Shown here: positions 10,190 through 17,654 of the stretch, one piece after another
Position numbering within the stretch: position 1 is the stretch's first letter
How the letters are laid out: each line of letters begins with the position of its first letter
Assembly (NCBI GenBank): GCA_965206395.1
Contig: CBDBJK010000013.1
Location: 42,038-106,037 of the forward strand
Length of the DNA stretch: 64,000 nucleotides
Origin: CBDBJK01 sp965206395
GTDB lineage: Bacteria; Chloroflexota; Dehalococcoidia; Lucifugimonadales; CATOSD01
Direction: 5' to 3'
Made by a program: the position numbers and the translations under genes
The notes under the pieces: generated by a model
The model's input: the letters and a program-made list of their open reading frames with translations, nothing else
What the model was told of the DNA's origin: nothing
The model's database searches: none

Positions 10190-10918
10190 TTAACAAGTGT
10201 GTTTGTTCAGGGTTTCCAGAGCCTTTTCAAGATGAATGTCTTCCGTGTACAGGGCCTTGCCTACAATGGCCGCCTCTACGCCCAGCGCGTCCAATCGCAC
10301 GAGGTGGTCTATCGAGGAAATACCGCCAGCGGCCATGAGATGCGCCTTCGTCTGGCTCGCGAGGGCCTCTATGCTAGGGAAATTAGGCTCCGATAGAGTG
10401 CCGTCGCGTGCAATGTCAGTATACAGGAATCGTAGCACACCCATCTCGGTCATGTGCTGTATCAGGTCGGACGCAAGGGTGCGACTGCTCTGCGTCCAGC
10501 CCTTCACGGCCACGTAGCCGTCACGCGCGTCCACGCTGACAACGACGGCCTCGGCTCCTAGCGCCTCGCGCATATTCTGTATCAAGTCCGGGTTTTCGAT
10601 GGCGGCTGTGCCCACCATCACCCTGTCCACGCCCAGAGACAACGCCATTCTCGCATCCTCAACGGAGCGTATGCCTCCTCCAAGCTGTACGGGGACAGAG
10701 ACGGAAGATGCTATGCCTTCGATGACTTCAATGTTCGCGGGTGCACCGTCTTTCGCGCCGTCAAGATCGACAATGTGAATCCGCGTGGCTCCCATGCAGA
10801 CCCAACGCGCGGCAACCTCAATGGGGTCTTCCGAGTACACGGTTTCGCGGTCATAGTCGCCTTGATAGAGCCGGACGCACTTGCCGCCTCTCAGGTCTAT
10901 CGCAGGGATGACTTCCAT
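10190..10918 (-). CDS. hisA: ProFAR isomerase HisA
   Basis: 1-(5-phosphoribosyl)-5-[(5-phosphoribosylamino)methylideneamino]imidazole-4-carboxamide isomerase. It opens the ring of ProFAR to give PRFAR, the HisF/HisH substrate. Family start MEVIPAIDLRGGKCVRLYQG with D8. The second catalytic Asp is in VVSVDARDGYVAVKGW. The phosphate sites QLGGGIRS and AAGGIS are intact, and 242 residues is normal. The start overlaps the end of hisH by 22 bases. A PriA function (also TrpF) cannot be excluded from sequence alone. Confidence 0.95.
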   Translation of the reverse strand: MEVIPAIDLRGGKCVRLYQGDYDRETVYSEDPIEVAARWVCMGATRIHIVDLDGAKDGAPANIEVIEGIASSVSVPVQLGGGIRSVEDARMALSLGVDRVMVGTAAIENPDLIQNMREALGAEAVVVSVDARDGYVAVKGWTQSSRTLASDLIQHMTEMGVLRFLYTDIARDGTLSEPNFPSIEALASQTKAHLMAAGGISSIDHLVRLDALGVEAAIVGKALYTEDIHLEKALETLNKHTC

Positions 10919-11556
10919 GCGCTCCCTGCCTTCCTGTTGGTCTCAACGAGTCGTACAAAATTACTGTACACTCTCAGGCCAATGTCTCCGCTTTTCTCAG
11001 GATGGAACTGGACGGCGATAACGTTGTCCCATGCCACCGCGCTGCAAAAATCGATGCCATAGGTTGTAGTTCCAGCAATCACGCCTTTGTCTTCAGGATC
11101 GACGTAGTAGCTGTGGACGAAGTAGAAGTGCGAGCCGTTTGGGATGCCCTCAAGCACAGGATGCTCGATATGAAAGTCTACTTCGTTCCAACCCATGTGA
11201 GGGACTTTCAGTCCGTTTGGCAAGAATCGCCGCACTCGCCCCGACAGAACGCCTAGCCCCGGCTCCACGCCCTCATCCGAGCCTTCCAGCAGCAGTTGCA
11301 ACCCAAGGCAGACGCCGAGAAAAGGCTTGCCGCTGCTTATGAAGTCCTTGATGGGGTTGACCAGCCCTCGCGCCTTTAATTGGCGCATCGAGGAATCGTT
11401 AGCGCCCTGGCCCGGAAACACCAGCGCATCGGCGCGCTCGATGTCGTGCGGGTCGCTCGTGATGCTGGCTTCTGCCCCAGTATGCTCCAACGCCTTCTGG
11501 ACGCTCCGTAGGTTGCCAGCCTGGTAGTCAACTATCACTATGCTGGGACTGCTCAT
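10897..11556 (-). CDS. hisH: imidazole glycerol phosphate synthase subunit HisH
   Basis: Class I glutamine amidotransferase that supplies ammonia to HisF. Visible are the oxyanion strand PGQGA, the nucleophile Cys in FLGVCLGLQLLLEGSDEG and the His/Glu of the triad in VQFHPEKSG. Length is 219 residues. The ATG overlaps the stop of the upstream adenosyltransferase gene as ATGA. It is followed with overlap by hisA, the normal his operon order. Confidence 0.95.
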   Translation of the reverse strand: MSSPSIVIVDYQAGNLRSVQKALEHTGAEASITSDPHDIERADALVFPGQGANDSSMRQLKARGLVNPIKDFISSGKPFLGVCLGLQLLLEGSDEGVEPGLGVLSGRVRRFLPNGLKVPHMGWNEVDFHIEHPVLEGIPNGSHFYFVHSYYVDPEDKGVIAGTTTYGIDFCSAVAWDNVIAVQFHPEKSGDIGLRVYSNFVRLVETNRKAGSAWKSSLR

Positions 11557-12122
11557 GAAGACTCAATCCGAGTGCCCGTAACGATGTCGGCAGGAAGCTC
11601 TCTGTCCTCATACCGCGCGAGTATGAACAAGAGGTCGGATAGACGGTTGACGTAGTAAAGCACCTCGCGGTTGACTAGCATACCCTTCTCATCGAGCGCG
11701 ACAATACGTCGCTCCGCCGTTCGCAGAGCAGAGCGGGCAAGGTCGAGCGCGCCTGAAGCAGGAGATGCGCCCGGAATGATAAACTTCGGCGGTAGCTCCA
11801 CCTCTGCCTTCAATTCGTCAATTAGCTCTTCAAGGCGAGTCACGTTCTCTGCGGTTATGGCGTGAAAGGTGTCTGTGAAATGGTGATAGTTGTCGGCATC
11901 GGTGGCAAGCTCAGACTCTACAGTGAACATTTCACGCTGGGCCTGCAAAATGATCTCTTTGACGCGCGGATCGTTCGATAGCGCCCGCGCCAGACCCATC
12001 GCCGAGACCGCATTGTCGGCCTCACCGTAAGCCTCGCAGCGAGGGTGCGTTTTGGGCACACGCCCGCCGAACAGCAGACCTGTCGTCCCGTCGTCGCCTG
12101 ACCTGGTATAGATGCGCATCAT
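11553..12122 (-). CDS. cob(I)alamin adenosyltransferase, PduO type
   Basis: Transfers the adenosyl group of ATP to cob(I)alamin to make coenzyme B12. The N-terminal ATP-binding motif TRSGDDGTTGLLFGGRVPK and the C-terminal RSALRTAERRIVAL are the family signatures, and 189 residues is typical. Two ATGs in tandem (12122 and 12119) could both serve. A GGAGGT motif lies 7 bases ahead. It is the first gene of the his transcript, an unusual partner that suggests co-regulation by position only. Confidence 0.92.
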   Translation of the reverse strand: MMRIYTRSGDDGTTGLLFGGRVPKTHPRCEAYGEADNAVSAMGLARALSNDPRVKEIILQAQREMFTVESELATDADNYHHFTDTFHAITAENVTRLEELIDELKAEVELPPKFIIPGASPASGALDLARSALRTAERRIVALDEKGMLVNREVLYYVNRLSDLLFILARYEDRELPADIVTGTRIESS

Positions 12123-12143
12123 TTGTGACCTCCGGCACAGGAA

Positions 12144-12152
12144 ATTATATCA
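12144..12152 (-). promoter_or_regulatory. extended -10 promoter of the cobalamin/his operon
   Basis: On the minus strand the sequence TGATATAAT gives a perfect TATAAT with an upstream TG, an extended -10. It lies about 22 bases before the ATG of the adenosyltransferase. No clear -35 was found at 17 bases. Confidence 0.55.
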
Positions 12153-12196
12153 GCAACCGGGCAACGCTGATAGATGGCAGGCGTCAAGTAACGCTG

Positions 12197-12230
12197 TTGA
12201 CATGACCGAAGGACGCTTTTAGACTATAAT
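12197..12230 (+). promoter_or_regulatory. possible promoter for the hydrolase pair
   Basis: TATAAT at 12225-12230 is a perfect -10, and TTGACA at 12197-12202 a perfect -35. They are 22 bases apart, too far for a standard promoter. The -10 alone may be used. The position, divergent from the his promoter, is suitable. Confidence 0.35.
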
Positions 12231-12304
12231 TCAGCGATAATGGACGCCTGAACGAGTCTGCTCTGGGTTGTTCGGGGCGCTCGATAAAGGGATGGGAGAC
12301 GTTT

Positions 12305-13069
12305 ATGCCATATGCGGACAACAACGTCCTACGTATTCACTATCACATCGAAGGCGATGGGCCTCCGGTGGTGCTCGTACACGGTCTCAGCGGCAGCATA
12401 CACGGATGGTACGGCACTGGCTATGTAGATGCTTTGAAGAACTCCTACAAGCTCATCCTCATAGATGCTCGGGGCCACGGAGATAGCGATAAGCCGTATT
12501 ACCGCGAAGCTTACGAATCAAAGCTGAGAGCGAGCGACGTGACCGCGGTTTTAGATGCCGAAAACATCGACAAGGCGCACTATTTCGGCTACTCGATGGG
12601 TGGAAGCATCGCCTTTGATGTCGCGAAGTACGCCCCGGAGCGATTTCTCTCTATCATCATCGGTGGTCAACATCCATACAAGAAGGAATCTCAGGAGAGA
12701 AACGGGCGGATCAAGGCGCTTGAGAACGGAATAGAGGAATATGTCGCCAATATGGAAAAATCTTTCCATCTGCCACCGGAACGGAAAGCCCAGATGCTGA
12801 AAAACGACGCCAGGGCGCTCATTGCCGTAAACCATGCCTATCTAGATCAGCCCGATATGTCGGACGTGCTGCCGACCATAACCGTGCCTTGCCTTGTGTT
12901 TGCTGGTGATGCCGACGAGCGTCACTCTGGCGCTGAGGAGTGCGCGAAGCAGATACCTGACGCGAGATGGGTCTCGTTGCCCGGCCTTGACCACGGCCAG
13001 GCCAATCAGAGGATAGACATGGCGCTCCCACACATCGAGAGTTTTCTGAAACACGTGACCAGGGGTTAA
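12305..13069 (+). CDS. alpha/beta hydrolase
   Basis: A 254-residue soluble hydrolase of the alpha/beta fold. The oxyanion strand is VLVHGLSG. The nucleophile elbow is GYSMGGS with S97. The acid is probably the Asp of FAGDADERHSG and the base the His of GLDHGQ. DARGHGDSDKPYY is the usual strand 4 motif. The substrate is unknown; esterases, haloperoxidase-like and enol-lactonase-like enzymes look alike here. It has a GGGAG ribosome-binding site and is followed after 16 bases by a second, different hydrolase. Confidence 0.88.
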   Translation: MPYADNNVLRIHYHIEGDGPPVVLVHGLSGSIHGWYGTGYVDALKNSYKLILIDARGHGDSDKPYYREAYESKLRASDVTAVLDAENIDKAHYFGYSMGGSIAFDVAKYAPERFLSIIIGGQHPYKKESQERNGRIKALENGIEEYVANMEKSFHLPPERKAQMLKNDARALIAVNHAYLDQPDMSDVLPTITVPCLVFAGDADERHSGAEECAKQIPDARWVSLPGLDHGQANQRIDMALPHIESFLKHVTRG

Positions 13070-13085
13070 TCTGAAAGGAATAGAC

Positions 13086-13913
13086 ATGCTAGAAGTTAAG
13101 ATTCAAAAAGGGCCGAGAGGGTTCTGCGATTCCGAGGGCGAGCGTATCTACTACGAGACTCATGGCGAAGGCGAGGCCCTGGTCTTCAGTCACGGAATGG
13201 GCGGCAATCACGCCATCTGGTATCAACAGGTTCCGGTTTTCGCGCAGAGCTACCGCGTCGTCACATGGGACCATCGCGGCTTTGCGCGCTCGTCGGACGA
13301 TGCTGGAAAGTCTGGCCCCACCGCCGCAGTCAACGACCTGCGGGCGATTCTCGACCAACTGGGAATCGACAGGGCGCATCTCGTCGGGCAATCGATGGGC
13401 GGCTGGACAGTGTTAGGATTCGCGGTCAGATACCCTGAGCGAGTCATAACGCTGACGCTCGCAGACACGATAGGCGGAATCTTCAACCCACGCATCGAGC
13501 AGGCCTACGATGATATGATCGTAAACCGCAACGCGCTCGCTCTGCCGGACGATATGCCTATGGGAAGCCATCCGGCGCTTGGAGAGCAGCTTGCGGGACA
13601 GAATCTGGCGCGGGCCTTCCTCTACGAGCAGCTTGGAAGCGTTGCCGAGCCGCCGCCTACGGCTGTTCGCGCCCTGCTCAGAAGCACATCCTACTCGCAC
13701 GAAGACCTGAAGAAGCTCGCTATGCCTATCCAGTTCATCGTTGGGAGCAACGACCCGCTCTTTCCGCCGGATGTCATACGCGAGGCGGCGACGATTCTTC
13801 CCCCGGAGCGCATCATTGAGATTCCCGACACAGGCCACTCCCCCTACTTCGAGTCGCCTGACAAATGGAACGATGCGTTGGCTCAGTTTTTGAAGTCATC
13901 TGGCTCGGCGTAG
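13086..13913 (+). CDS. alpha/beta hydrolase, enol-lactonase-like
   Basis: A 275-residue hydrolase with oxyanion motif FSHGMGGNH, nucleophile elbow GQSMGGW (S103), acid in IVGSNDPLFPP and base in PDTGHSPYFE. Its layout resembles 3-oxoadipate enol-lactonases and related esterases, but the substrate is not certain. The AAGGA motif is well placed before the ATG. It is probably cotranscribed with the hydrolase upstream. The two share only the fold, so they are not a recent duplication. Confidence 0.88.
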   Translation: MLEVKIQKGPRGFCDSEGERIYYETHGEGEALVFSHGMGGNHAIWYQQVPVFAQSYRVVTWDHRGFARSSDDAGKSGPTAAVNDLRAILDQLGIDRAHLVGQSMGGWTVLGFAVRYPERVITLTLADTIGGIFNPRIEQAYDDMIVNRNALALPDDMPMGSHPALGEQLAGQNLARAFLYEQLGSVAEPPPTAVRALLRSTSYSHEDLKKLAMPIQFIVGSNDPLFPPDVIREAATILPPERIIEIPDTGHSPYFESPDKWNDALAQFLKSSGSA

Positions 13914-13939
13914 CAAGTGAGCCGCTTGAAATCTGCCGC

Positions 13940-14085
13940 ATAAATAAAACCGCCGAGAACGCAGAGTTCGCAGAGAATTCATTTAGTTTTCTCGTCTCAG
14001 CGATCTCTCCGACACCTTAAAGGAGAGCAGGTCGGAGTCCGTCTCTACGGATTGTGTGCTCTGCGGTGAATTTTAAGGTAGTTTG
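13940..14085. repeat. degenerate palindromic intergenic repeat
   Basis: The intergenic stretch holds several related words around CGCAGAG, CTCTGCG and GAATT on both strands (for example near 13,960-13,980 and 14,055-14,075). They could fold into a long imperfect hairpin. It resembles REP-like intergenic repeats of many bacteria. No gene was seen in 13,914-14,128. Confidence 0.4.
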
Positions 14086-14128
14086 TAAGTATGATGTGTT
14101 CATCTAGGCTGGAAGAAAGGAGAGATTG

Positions 14129-14440
14129 ATGCCGAAAGCGCATGACCAGGGCGAAAGTCCTGCCGACGAGTCAATTGACCAGGCCGAGCACGAATTCGCC
14201 GATTGGGAAAACAGGACGCACGTTATGGTCGAGGCGCTCCGCGAAGAAGGCATCATCTATACCGAAGAGCTTCGCGCGGGTATAGACGCCTTGCCATCCC
14301 ATCTTCAAGAATCATTGTCTTACTATGAAACCTGGTCGGCTTCAGTCGAGAATCTGCTTGTGGAGAAAAGCATTGTCTCGAAAGAGGAGATCGATTCCAA
14401 AGTCCGCGAAATGGACGAACGGTGGGGGGTCGCCGGATAA
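14129..14440 (+). CDS. nitrile hydratase beta-N-terminal-like protein, copy 1 (structural subunit or activator)
   Basis: A 103-residue protein of the nitrile hydratase beta-subunit N-terminal family. Its helical layout matches ADESIDQAEHEFADWENRTH, an EELRAGIDALP arginine motif, LSYYETWSASVENLLVEKS and a final EEIDSKV. It is the most divergent of three paralogs here. It lacks the HDRGGWP start of the other two. Nitrile hydratase activators (p14K/NhlE type) belong to the same fold, so this copy may be the metallochaperone rather than a catalytic subunit. The start is ATG 14129 after GAAAGGAGAG, not the in-frame TTG at 14126. Confidence 0.75.
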   Translation: MPKAHDQGESPADESIDQAEHEFADWENRTHVMVEALREEGIIYTEELRAGIDALPSHLQESLSYYETWSASVENLLVEKSIVSKEEIDSKVREMDERWGVAG

Positions 14441-14483
14441 CGTGAATATTCTGAAGTCATTGTCAAGCCGAAGGGAGTAAGCG

Positions 14484-14774
14484 ATGCCAGCAGTCCACGA
14501 CCGGGGAGGTTGGCCCAACGACGAGCCTATTGACCGGACTGAGCACGAACATGCATATTGGGAGAGGAGCACGCACGCTTTAAGGGTCACTCTTGGAGAT
14601 ATGCACTTTTTCGGCACTGATGAACTGCGTCGTTGCATCGAGTCGTTGCCAGCCGACGAATACGAAACGCTCTCCTACTATGAAAAGTGGTCGGCGTCGA
14701 TAGAGAAGCTGTTGGTCGAAAAGAACGTTCTAACCGAGGAAGAAATCGACGCCAAAGTCCGCGAGTTATTTTGA
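14484..14774 (+). CDS. nitrile hydratase beta-N-terminal subunit, copy 2
   Basis: A 96-residue protein starting MPAVHDRGGWPNDEPIDRTE, the typical N-terminus of cobalt nitrile hydratase beta subunits and of the small second subunit of three-subunit enzymes (ToyK of toyocamycin nitrile hydratase, ScnB of thiocyanate hydrolase). The conserved TDELRRCIESLP and LSYYEKWSASIEKLLVEKNV blocks are present, including an Arg expected near the active site. The GGGAG ribosome-binding site is good. It is very similar to copy 3, from which it differs mostly around residues 35-50. Confidence 0.85.
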   Translation: MPAVHDRGGWPNDEPIDRTEHEHAYWERSTHALRVTLGDMHFFGTDELRRCIESLPADEYETLSYYEKWSASIEKLLVEKNVLTEEEIDAKVRELF

Positions 14775-14868
14775 GAGGGTTGCCGTTCAAACCATAGAGG
14801 ATAGCAACCCTGTAACGAGGGTGGACAACTCATAATTTTGTAAAGCTGAAAATGATAGGAAAGGCAAA

Positions 14869-14907
14869 GTGTCAACGGAGGATACTGTGTCGAGCCGAAG
14901 GGAGTAA
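14869..14907 (+). pseudogene. relic of the beta-C gene start (duplication scar)
   Basis: GTG TCA ACG GAG GAT repeats the first five codons of the downstream beta-C gene at 15298. It then runs into the leader of the next beta-N copy and stops at TAA (14905-14907) after 12 codons. It retains the GGAAAGG-like upstream signal. It marks the junction of the tandem duplication and has no expected function. Confidence 0.8.
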
Positions 14908-14910
14908 GCG

Positions 14911-15201
14911 ATGCCAGCAGTCCACGACCGGGGCGGATGGCCCACCGACGAGCCTATTGACCGAACTGAACACGAGCGCTCATATTGGGAGAGGAGCACT
15001 CACGCTTTGCGGGGCGCTCTTGCAGAAATGCGCCTTCTCGTCACTGATGAGGTACGTCGCGGCATCGAGTCGTTGTCACTTGACGAATACGAAAGTCTCT
15101 CCTACTATGAGCAATGGTCGGCGTCGATAGAGACACTGCTGGTCGAAAAGAACGTCCTAACCGAGGAAGAAATCGACGCCAAAGTCCGCGAATTGTTTTG
15201 A
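14911..15201 (+). CDS. nitrile hydratase beta-N-terminal subunit, copy 3
   Basis: A 96-residue near-duplicate of copy 2: MPAVHDRGGWPTDEPIDRTE, then TDEVRRGIESLSLDEYESLS and YYEQWSASIETLLVEKNVLT. Substitutions are spread over the protein, and the frame is intact. Both copies have therefore been kept under selection for some time, or the duplication is older than it looks. It lies directly upstream of the beta-C and alpha genes, so it may be the copy that enters the enzyme complex. Confidence 0.85.
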   Translation: MPAVHDRGGWPTDEPIDRTEHERSYWERSTHALRGALAEMRLLVTDEVRRGIESLSLDEYESLSYYEQWSASIETLLVEKNVLTEEEIDAKVRELF

Positions 15202-15297
15202 GAGGGTTGCCGTTCCGACCATAGAGAATAACAAGGCTGTAACGAGTGTAGGAAATCCATATTTTCATACCTATGGGGAAACGATAGGAGAGGCATA

Positions 15298-15594
15298 GTG
15301 TCAACGGAGGATGCGGTTCTATTTCAACCCGGCGATGCCGTACGGGTGAGGGAAGACTATCCCAATCACCATCACCGGACACCCTGGTTCGTGAAGGGTA
15401 AGAACGGTAGAATTACCGATATTTGCGGAGCGTTTCCCAATCCTGAGACGCGAGCATATGGAGAGACAGGCCTTCCCATGCAGCCGTTGTATCGGGTCGA
15501 GTTCAAACAAAGCGACCTCTGGGAAGGAGAGTCCGCCAACAGTTCGGACAAACTTTTGATGGACATTTACCAGAATTGGCTGGAACCAGCATAA
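15298..15594 (+). CDS. nitrile hydratase beta-C-terminal subunit (SH3-like)
   Basis: A 98-residue protein equal to the C-terminal SH3-like barrel of nitrile hydratase beta. FQPGDAVRVREDYPNHHHRT carries the conserved Arg of the HxRTP motif that contacts the metal-site sulfinic/sulfenic cysteines. GKNGRITDICGAFPNPETRA and the final YRVEFKQSDLWEG are typical. A separate gene for this domain is known in three-subunit enzymes (ToyL, ScnA). GTG start at 15298 after GATAGGAGAGG. Confidence 0.85.
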   Translation: MSTEDAVLFQPGDAVRVREDYPNHHHRTPWFVKGKNGRITDICGAFPNPETRAYGETGLPMQPLYRVEFKQSDLWEGESANSSDKLLMDIYQNWLEPA

Positions 15595-15610
15595 CATTGG
15601 AGGAGGAGCA

Positions 15611-16267
15611 ATGAGCGGCGACCAACACGATCACGACCATGACCATGACCATGACCCCGAAGGGATGCTTGAGGACCAGGAGCTTAGCTATCGGGCAAAG
15701 CGCAGCCTCGCCATACAAGAGCTTCTCATCGATAAAGGGTTGATGACCAGGGAAAGCATCCAGCACAAGATGGATATTATGATGTCCCGTTCGCCTACGG
15801 ACGGCGCGAGAATCGTAGCGCGGGCCTGGGTAGACTCAGAATTCAAGGCGCGGCTCGTTGCGGACCCAAGGTCTGCCGTTGCAGAGCTTGGGTATGTTCT
15901 TGCGCCAGAATCTCAGCTTGCCGTTATGGAAAACACAGATTCGGTGCATCACGTCGTTGTATGCACCCTGTGCTCCTGCTACCCCTCATCGCTTCTGGGG
16001 CCGCCTCCAGACTGGTACAAGAGCTTCGCGTATCGCTCGCGTGCGGTCAGCGACCCTCGTGGCGTAATGCGGGAGTTCGGCCTGGAACTGGATACGGGCG
16101 TCGAAGTGCGTGTAGTGGACAGCACGGCAGACTTGCGCTACATCGTGCTGCCGGTGCGACCTGCGGGGACCGAAAACATGAGCGAAGAAGAGCTAGCCAA
16201 ACTCGTGAACAGGGACAGCATGATCGGCGTCACAAAGGCAAGCTCGCCAGAAGTGGTAAACGCCTAG
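15611..16267 (+). CDS. nitrile hydratase alpha subunit, cobalt type
   Basis: Catalytic subunit that hydrates a nitrile to an amide (or, in the thiocyanate hydrolase branch, acts on thiocyanate). The metal site VCTLCSC gives C118, C121 and C123. Thr in the second position of the motif marks the cobalt type, whereas iron enzymes have Ser. PPPDWYKSFAYRSRAVSDPR is the conserved segment after the claw. The N-terminus holds five His alternating with Asp (residues 6-14), a likely metal-binding tail that is unusual for the family. A GGAGG motif precedes the ATG. It is the last gene of the cluster, followed by a strong hairpin. Confidence 0.92.
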   Translation: MSGDQHDHDHDHDHDPEGMLEDQELSYRAKRSLAIQELLIDKGLMTRESIQHKMDIMMSRSPTDGARIVARAWVDSEFKARLVADPRSAVAELGYVLAPESQLAVMENTDSVHHVVVCTLCSCYPSSLLGPPPDWYKSFAYRSRAVSDPRGVMREFGLELDTGVEVRVVDSTADLRYIVLPVRPAGTENMSEEELAKLVNRDSMIGVTKASSPEVVNA

Positions 16268-16354
16268 CAAGCCCCGATTGCGCTGATACACGGTCCTGCT
16301 ACAGAACTATTCATGTGGGCGACCCTATCTGTATTTTCATTACAACGAAAGACG

Positions 16355-16395
16355 AATAAAGGAGGTTCCTGGATATTCCGGGAGCCTTCTTTATT
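16355..16395 (+). terminator. hairpin terminator after the nitrile hydratase cluster
   Basis: A 19-bp stem with a TAT loop is formed by 16355-16373 and 16377-16395, with only three G-T pairs. It starts AATAAAG and ends CTTTATT, so both arms give A/T tails and it could stop transcription from either side. It lies 88 bases after the alpha gene. Confidence 0.8.
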
Positions 16396-16457
16396 GTAGC
16401 GTCAGATTTTCATAGAGCTATTCAGCTACCAAGCCTGTTATTGAGGAGACCTGTACG

Positions 16458-16856
16458 ATGGCAAAGCTGCCCAAAAGTCTCTCCCTTTTGCTTGCGTCGC
16501 TCGTCTTGTGCGCAACCGCGTTGGTAGCTTGCAGCAGCAACTCTGAGGAGGAAGCCGAGAAAGCGACCGTGTTCAATTTGACGATAGAAGACGGTGAATT
16601 GAACATCGAGTCAGGTCTCATCAGAGCCGAGCAGGGAGACGACATCATCCTTCGAGTAGACGCGGACGAAAAGGGCGTCTTACATCTTCATGGTTACGAT
16701 ATATTTAGAGAGATCGGGCCGGGCGGGTCTATCGAGATCGAGATCGTTGCCGACACCATCGGACGCTCCAGCATAACCTTCCACCCTGGCGACGGCGATG
16801 ATGTGGACGACCAGAAGGAGATAAATCTAGGGGCGTTGGAGGTGCGCCCTAGATGA
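16458..16856 (+). CDS. small lipoprotein, cupredoxin-like
   Basis: A 132-residue exported protein with a lipoprotein signal peptide: Lys-bearing start, hydrophobic core, lipobox LVAC with Cys near residue 25. The rest resembles a short beta-sandwich of the cupredoxin type (DDIILRVDADEKGVLHLHGY, then a Gly-Pro turn, then SSITFHPGDGDD). Two His residues (LHLHG) and a later FHPG could bind metal, but the full copper ligand set of His-Cys-His-Met is not present. Function unknown; anchored on the outside of the membrane. Confidence 0.7.
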   Translation: MAKLPKSLSLLLASLVLCATALVACSSNSEEEAEKATVFNLTIEDGELNIESGLIRAEQGDDIILRVDADEKGVLHLHGYDIFREIGPGGSIEIEIVADTIGRSSITFHPGDGDDVDDQKEINLGALEVRPR

Positions 16857-16876
16857 GGCACGCACAAGCCTCATAG

Positions 16877-17497
16877 TTAGGCAGACTGCTTGATCGTTTG
16901 CCTACCAAACAACTCGCGTATCGACAGCCGCCTGTGAAGTCCCGCGCACCAGAACACGATTACTCCAGGCAAGAAGACCAGGGTGTTCATGATGAAATGG
17001 AAGATTACACTATCGAAATAGAGACCGATGAGGCCAGGTGTACCCTGCACGTGTGTTTGAACAAACTGACCCAGCTTGACGGTATGCTCAACCTGATGAT
17101 ATGACTGCAAAACCACCCCAAATATCAATATCGCCGTGAAAGCCCTCCAATGATTCGGTAGTTCGGCTTTCAGGGTCAGCCATCTTAGCAGGACGTGAAT
17201 GAGAAAGGCCAGATACATCAAGTTGAAGACGAAGTGCACCTGCTCGAGGTCTAGCTGACCTATCAGCCCGTGAGCCTGCGGAGAATGCAGCACAAACCTT
17301 TGAATGGTCTGCGCTATGTGCTCTATCACGTGAAAGCCCTGAAGCGCAAGGGTCAAGAGAAAAATGTAGGCGAAGCTGGTTAACCGCGACACCTCTTTCC
17401 CTGACGCAAACGAAGTCGCGCCGTAGACAGTAAGGCCGAGGCCAAGCCCTGCGCCTACAAGCATTATCCCTACTTTCAAGAGTTCTGGAAAATTCAC
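16877..17497 (-). CDS. multispanning membrane protein rich in intramembrane histidines
   Basis: The 206-residue protein has about five hydrophobic segments (near residues 8-30, 38-58, 88-108, 118-138 and 165-185). Repeated His residues lie in or beside them (GFHVIEHIAQT, LEQVHFVFN, SYHQVEHTVKL, VIFHFIMN). The two HxxEH motifs are alike, suggesting a diheme or metal-binding internal repeat. The family is not recognised. GTG start with AGGA upstream. It runs opposite to the lipoprotein gene and ends 20 bases from it. Confidence 0.65.
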   Translation of the reverse strand: MNFPELLKVGIMLVGAGLGLGLTVYGATSFASGKEVSRLTSFAYIFLLTLALQGFHVIEHIAQTIQRFVLHSPQAHGLIGQLDLEQVHFVFNLMYLAFLIHVLLRWLTLKAELPNHWRAFTAILIFGVVLQSYHQVEHTVKLGQFVQTHVQGTPGLIGLYFDSVIFHFIMNTLVFLPGVIVFWCAGLHRRLSIRELFGRQTIKQSA

Positions 17498-17654
17498 ATT
17501 AATGTCCTGTTTGGTACTGCGCGAATTTCAGCAATTCCATGTCTAGGGCGTTGTGCCCGCGATGGCGAACTCACCGAATCCCGGCTCGATGCTTTCCCAC
17601 GTGGCGCCAGTGAACAAGACCTTAGCGATAGGTTCTGCTGACCCACAGGTATGA

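Larger units (their letters stand above)
14461..15317 (+). repeat. tandem gene duplication of about 427 bp
   Basis: Two head-to-tail units run from about 14461 and about 14888. Each starts with a GCCGAAGGGAGTAAGCGATG leader, carries a 96-codon gene and its trailer (GAGAGGGTTGCCGTTC), and ends with the first codons of the next gene (GTGTCAACGGAGGAT at 14869 and again at 15298). The first of those ends is a relic, showing that one breakpoint lay just inside the beta-C gene. Confidence 0.85.

Noticed and set aside
12197..12230. Strong promoter made of TTGACA and TATAAT
   Set aside because: The two perfect boxes are 22 bases apart, outside the working range. Only the -10 was kept, as a possible element.
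17500..17654. Extra C-terminal coding segment of the TIG gene in another frame (ends TAG near 17,548)
   Set aside because: About 30 codons look protein-like (CGSAEPIAKVLFTGATWESI), but they match no domain in the array, and no homopolymer slip clearly joins them. Left unannotated.
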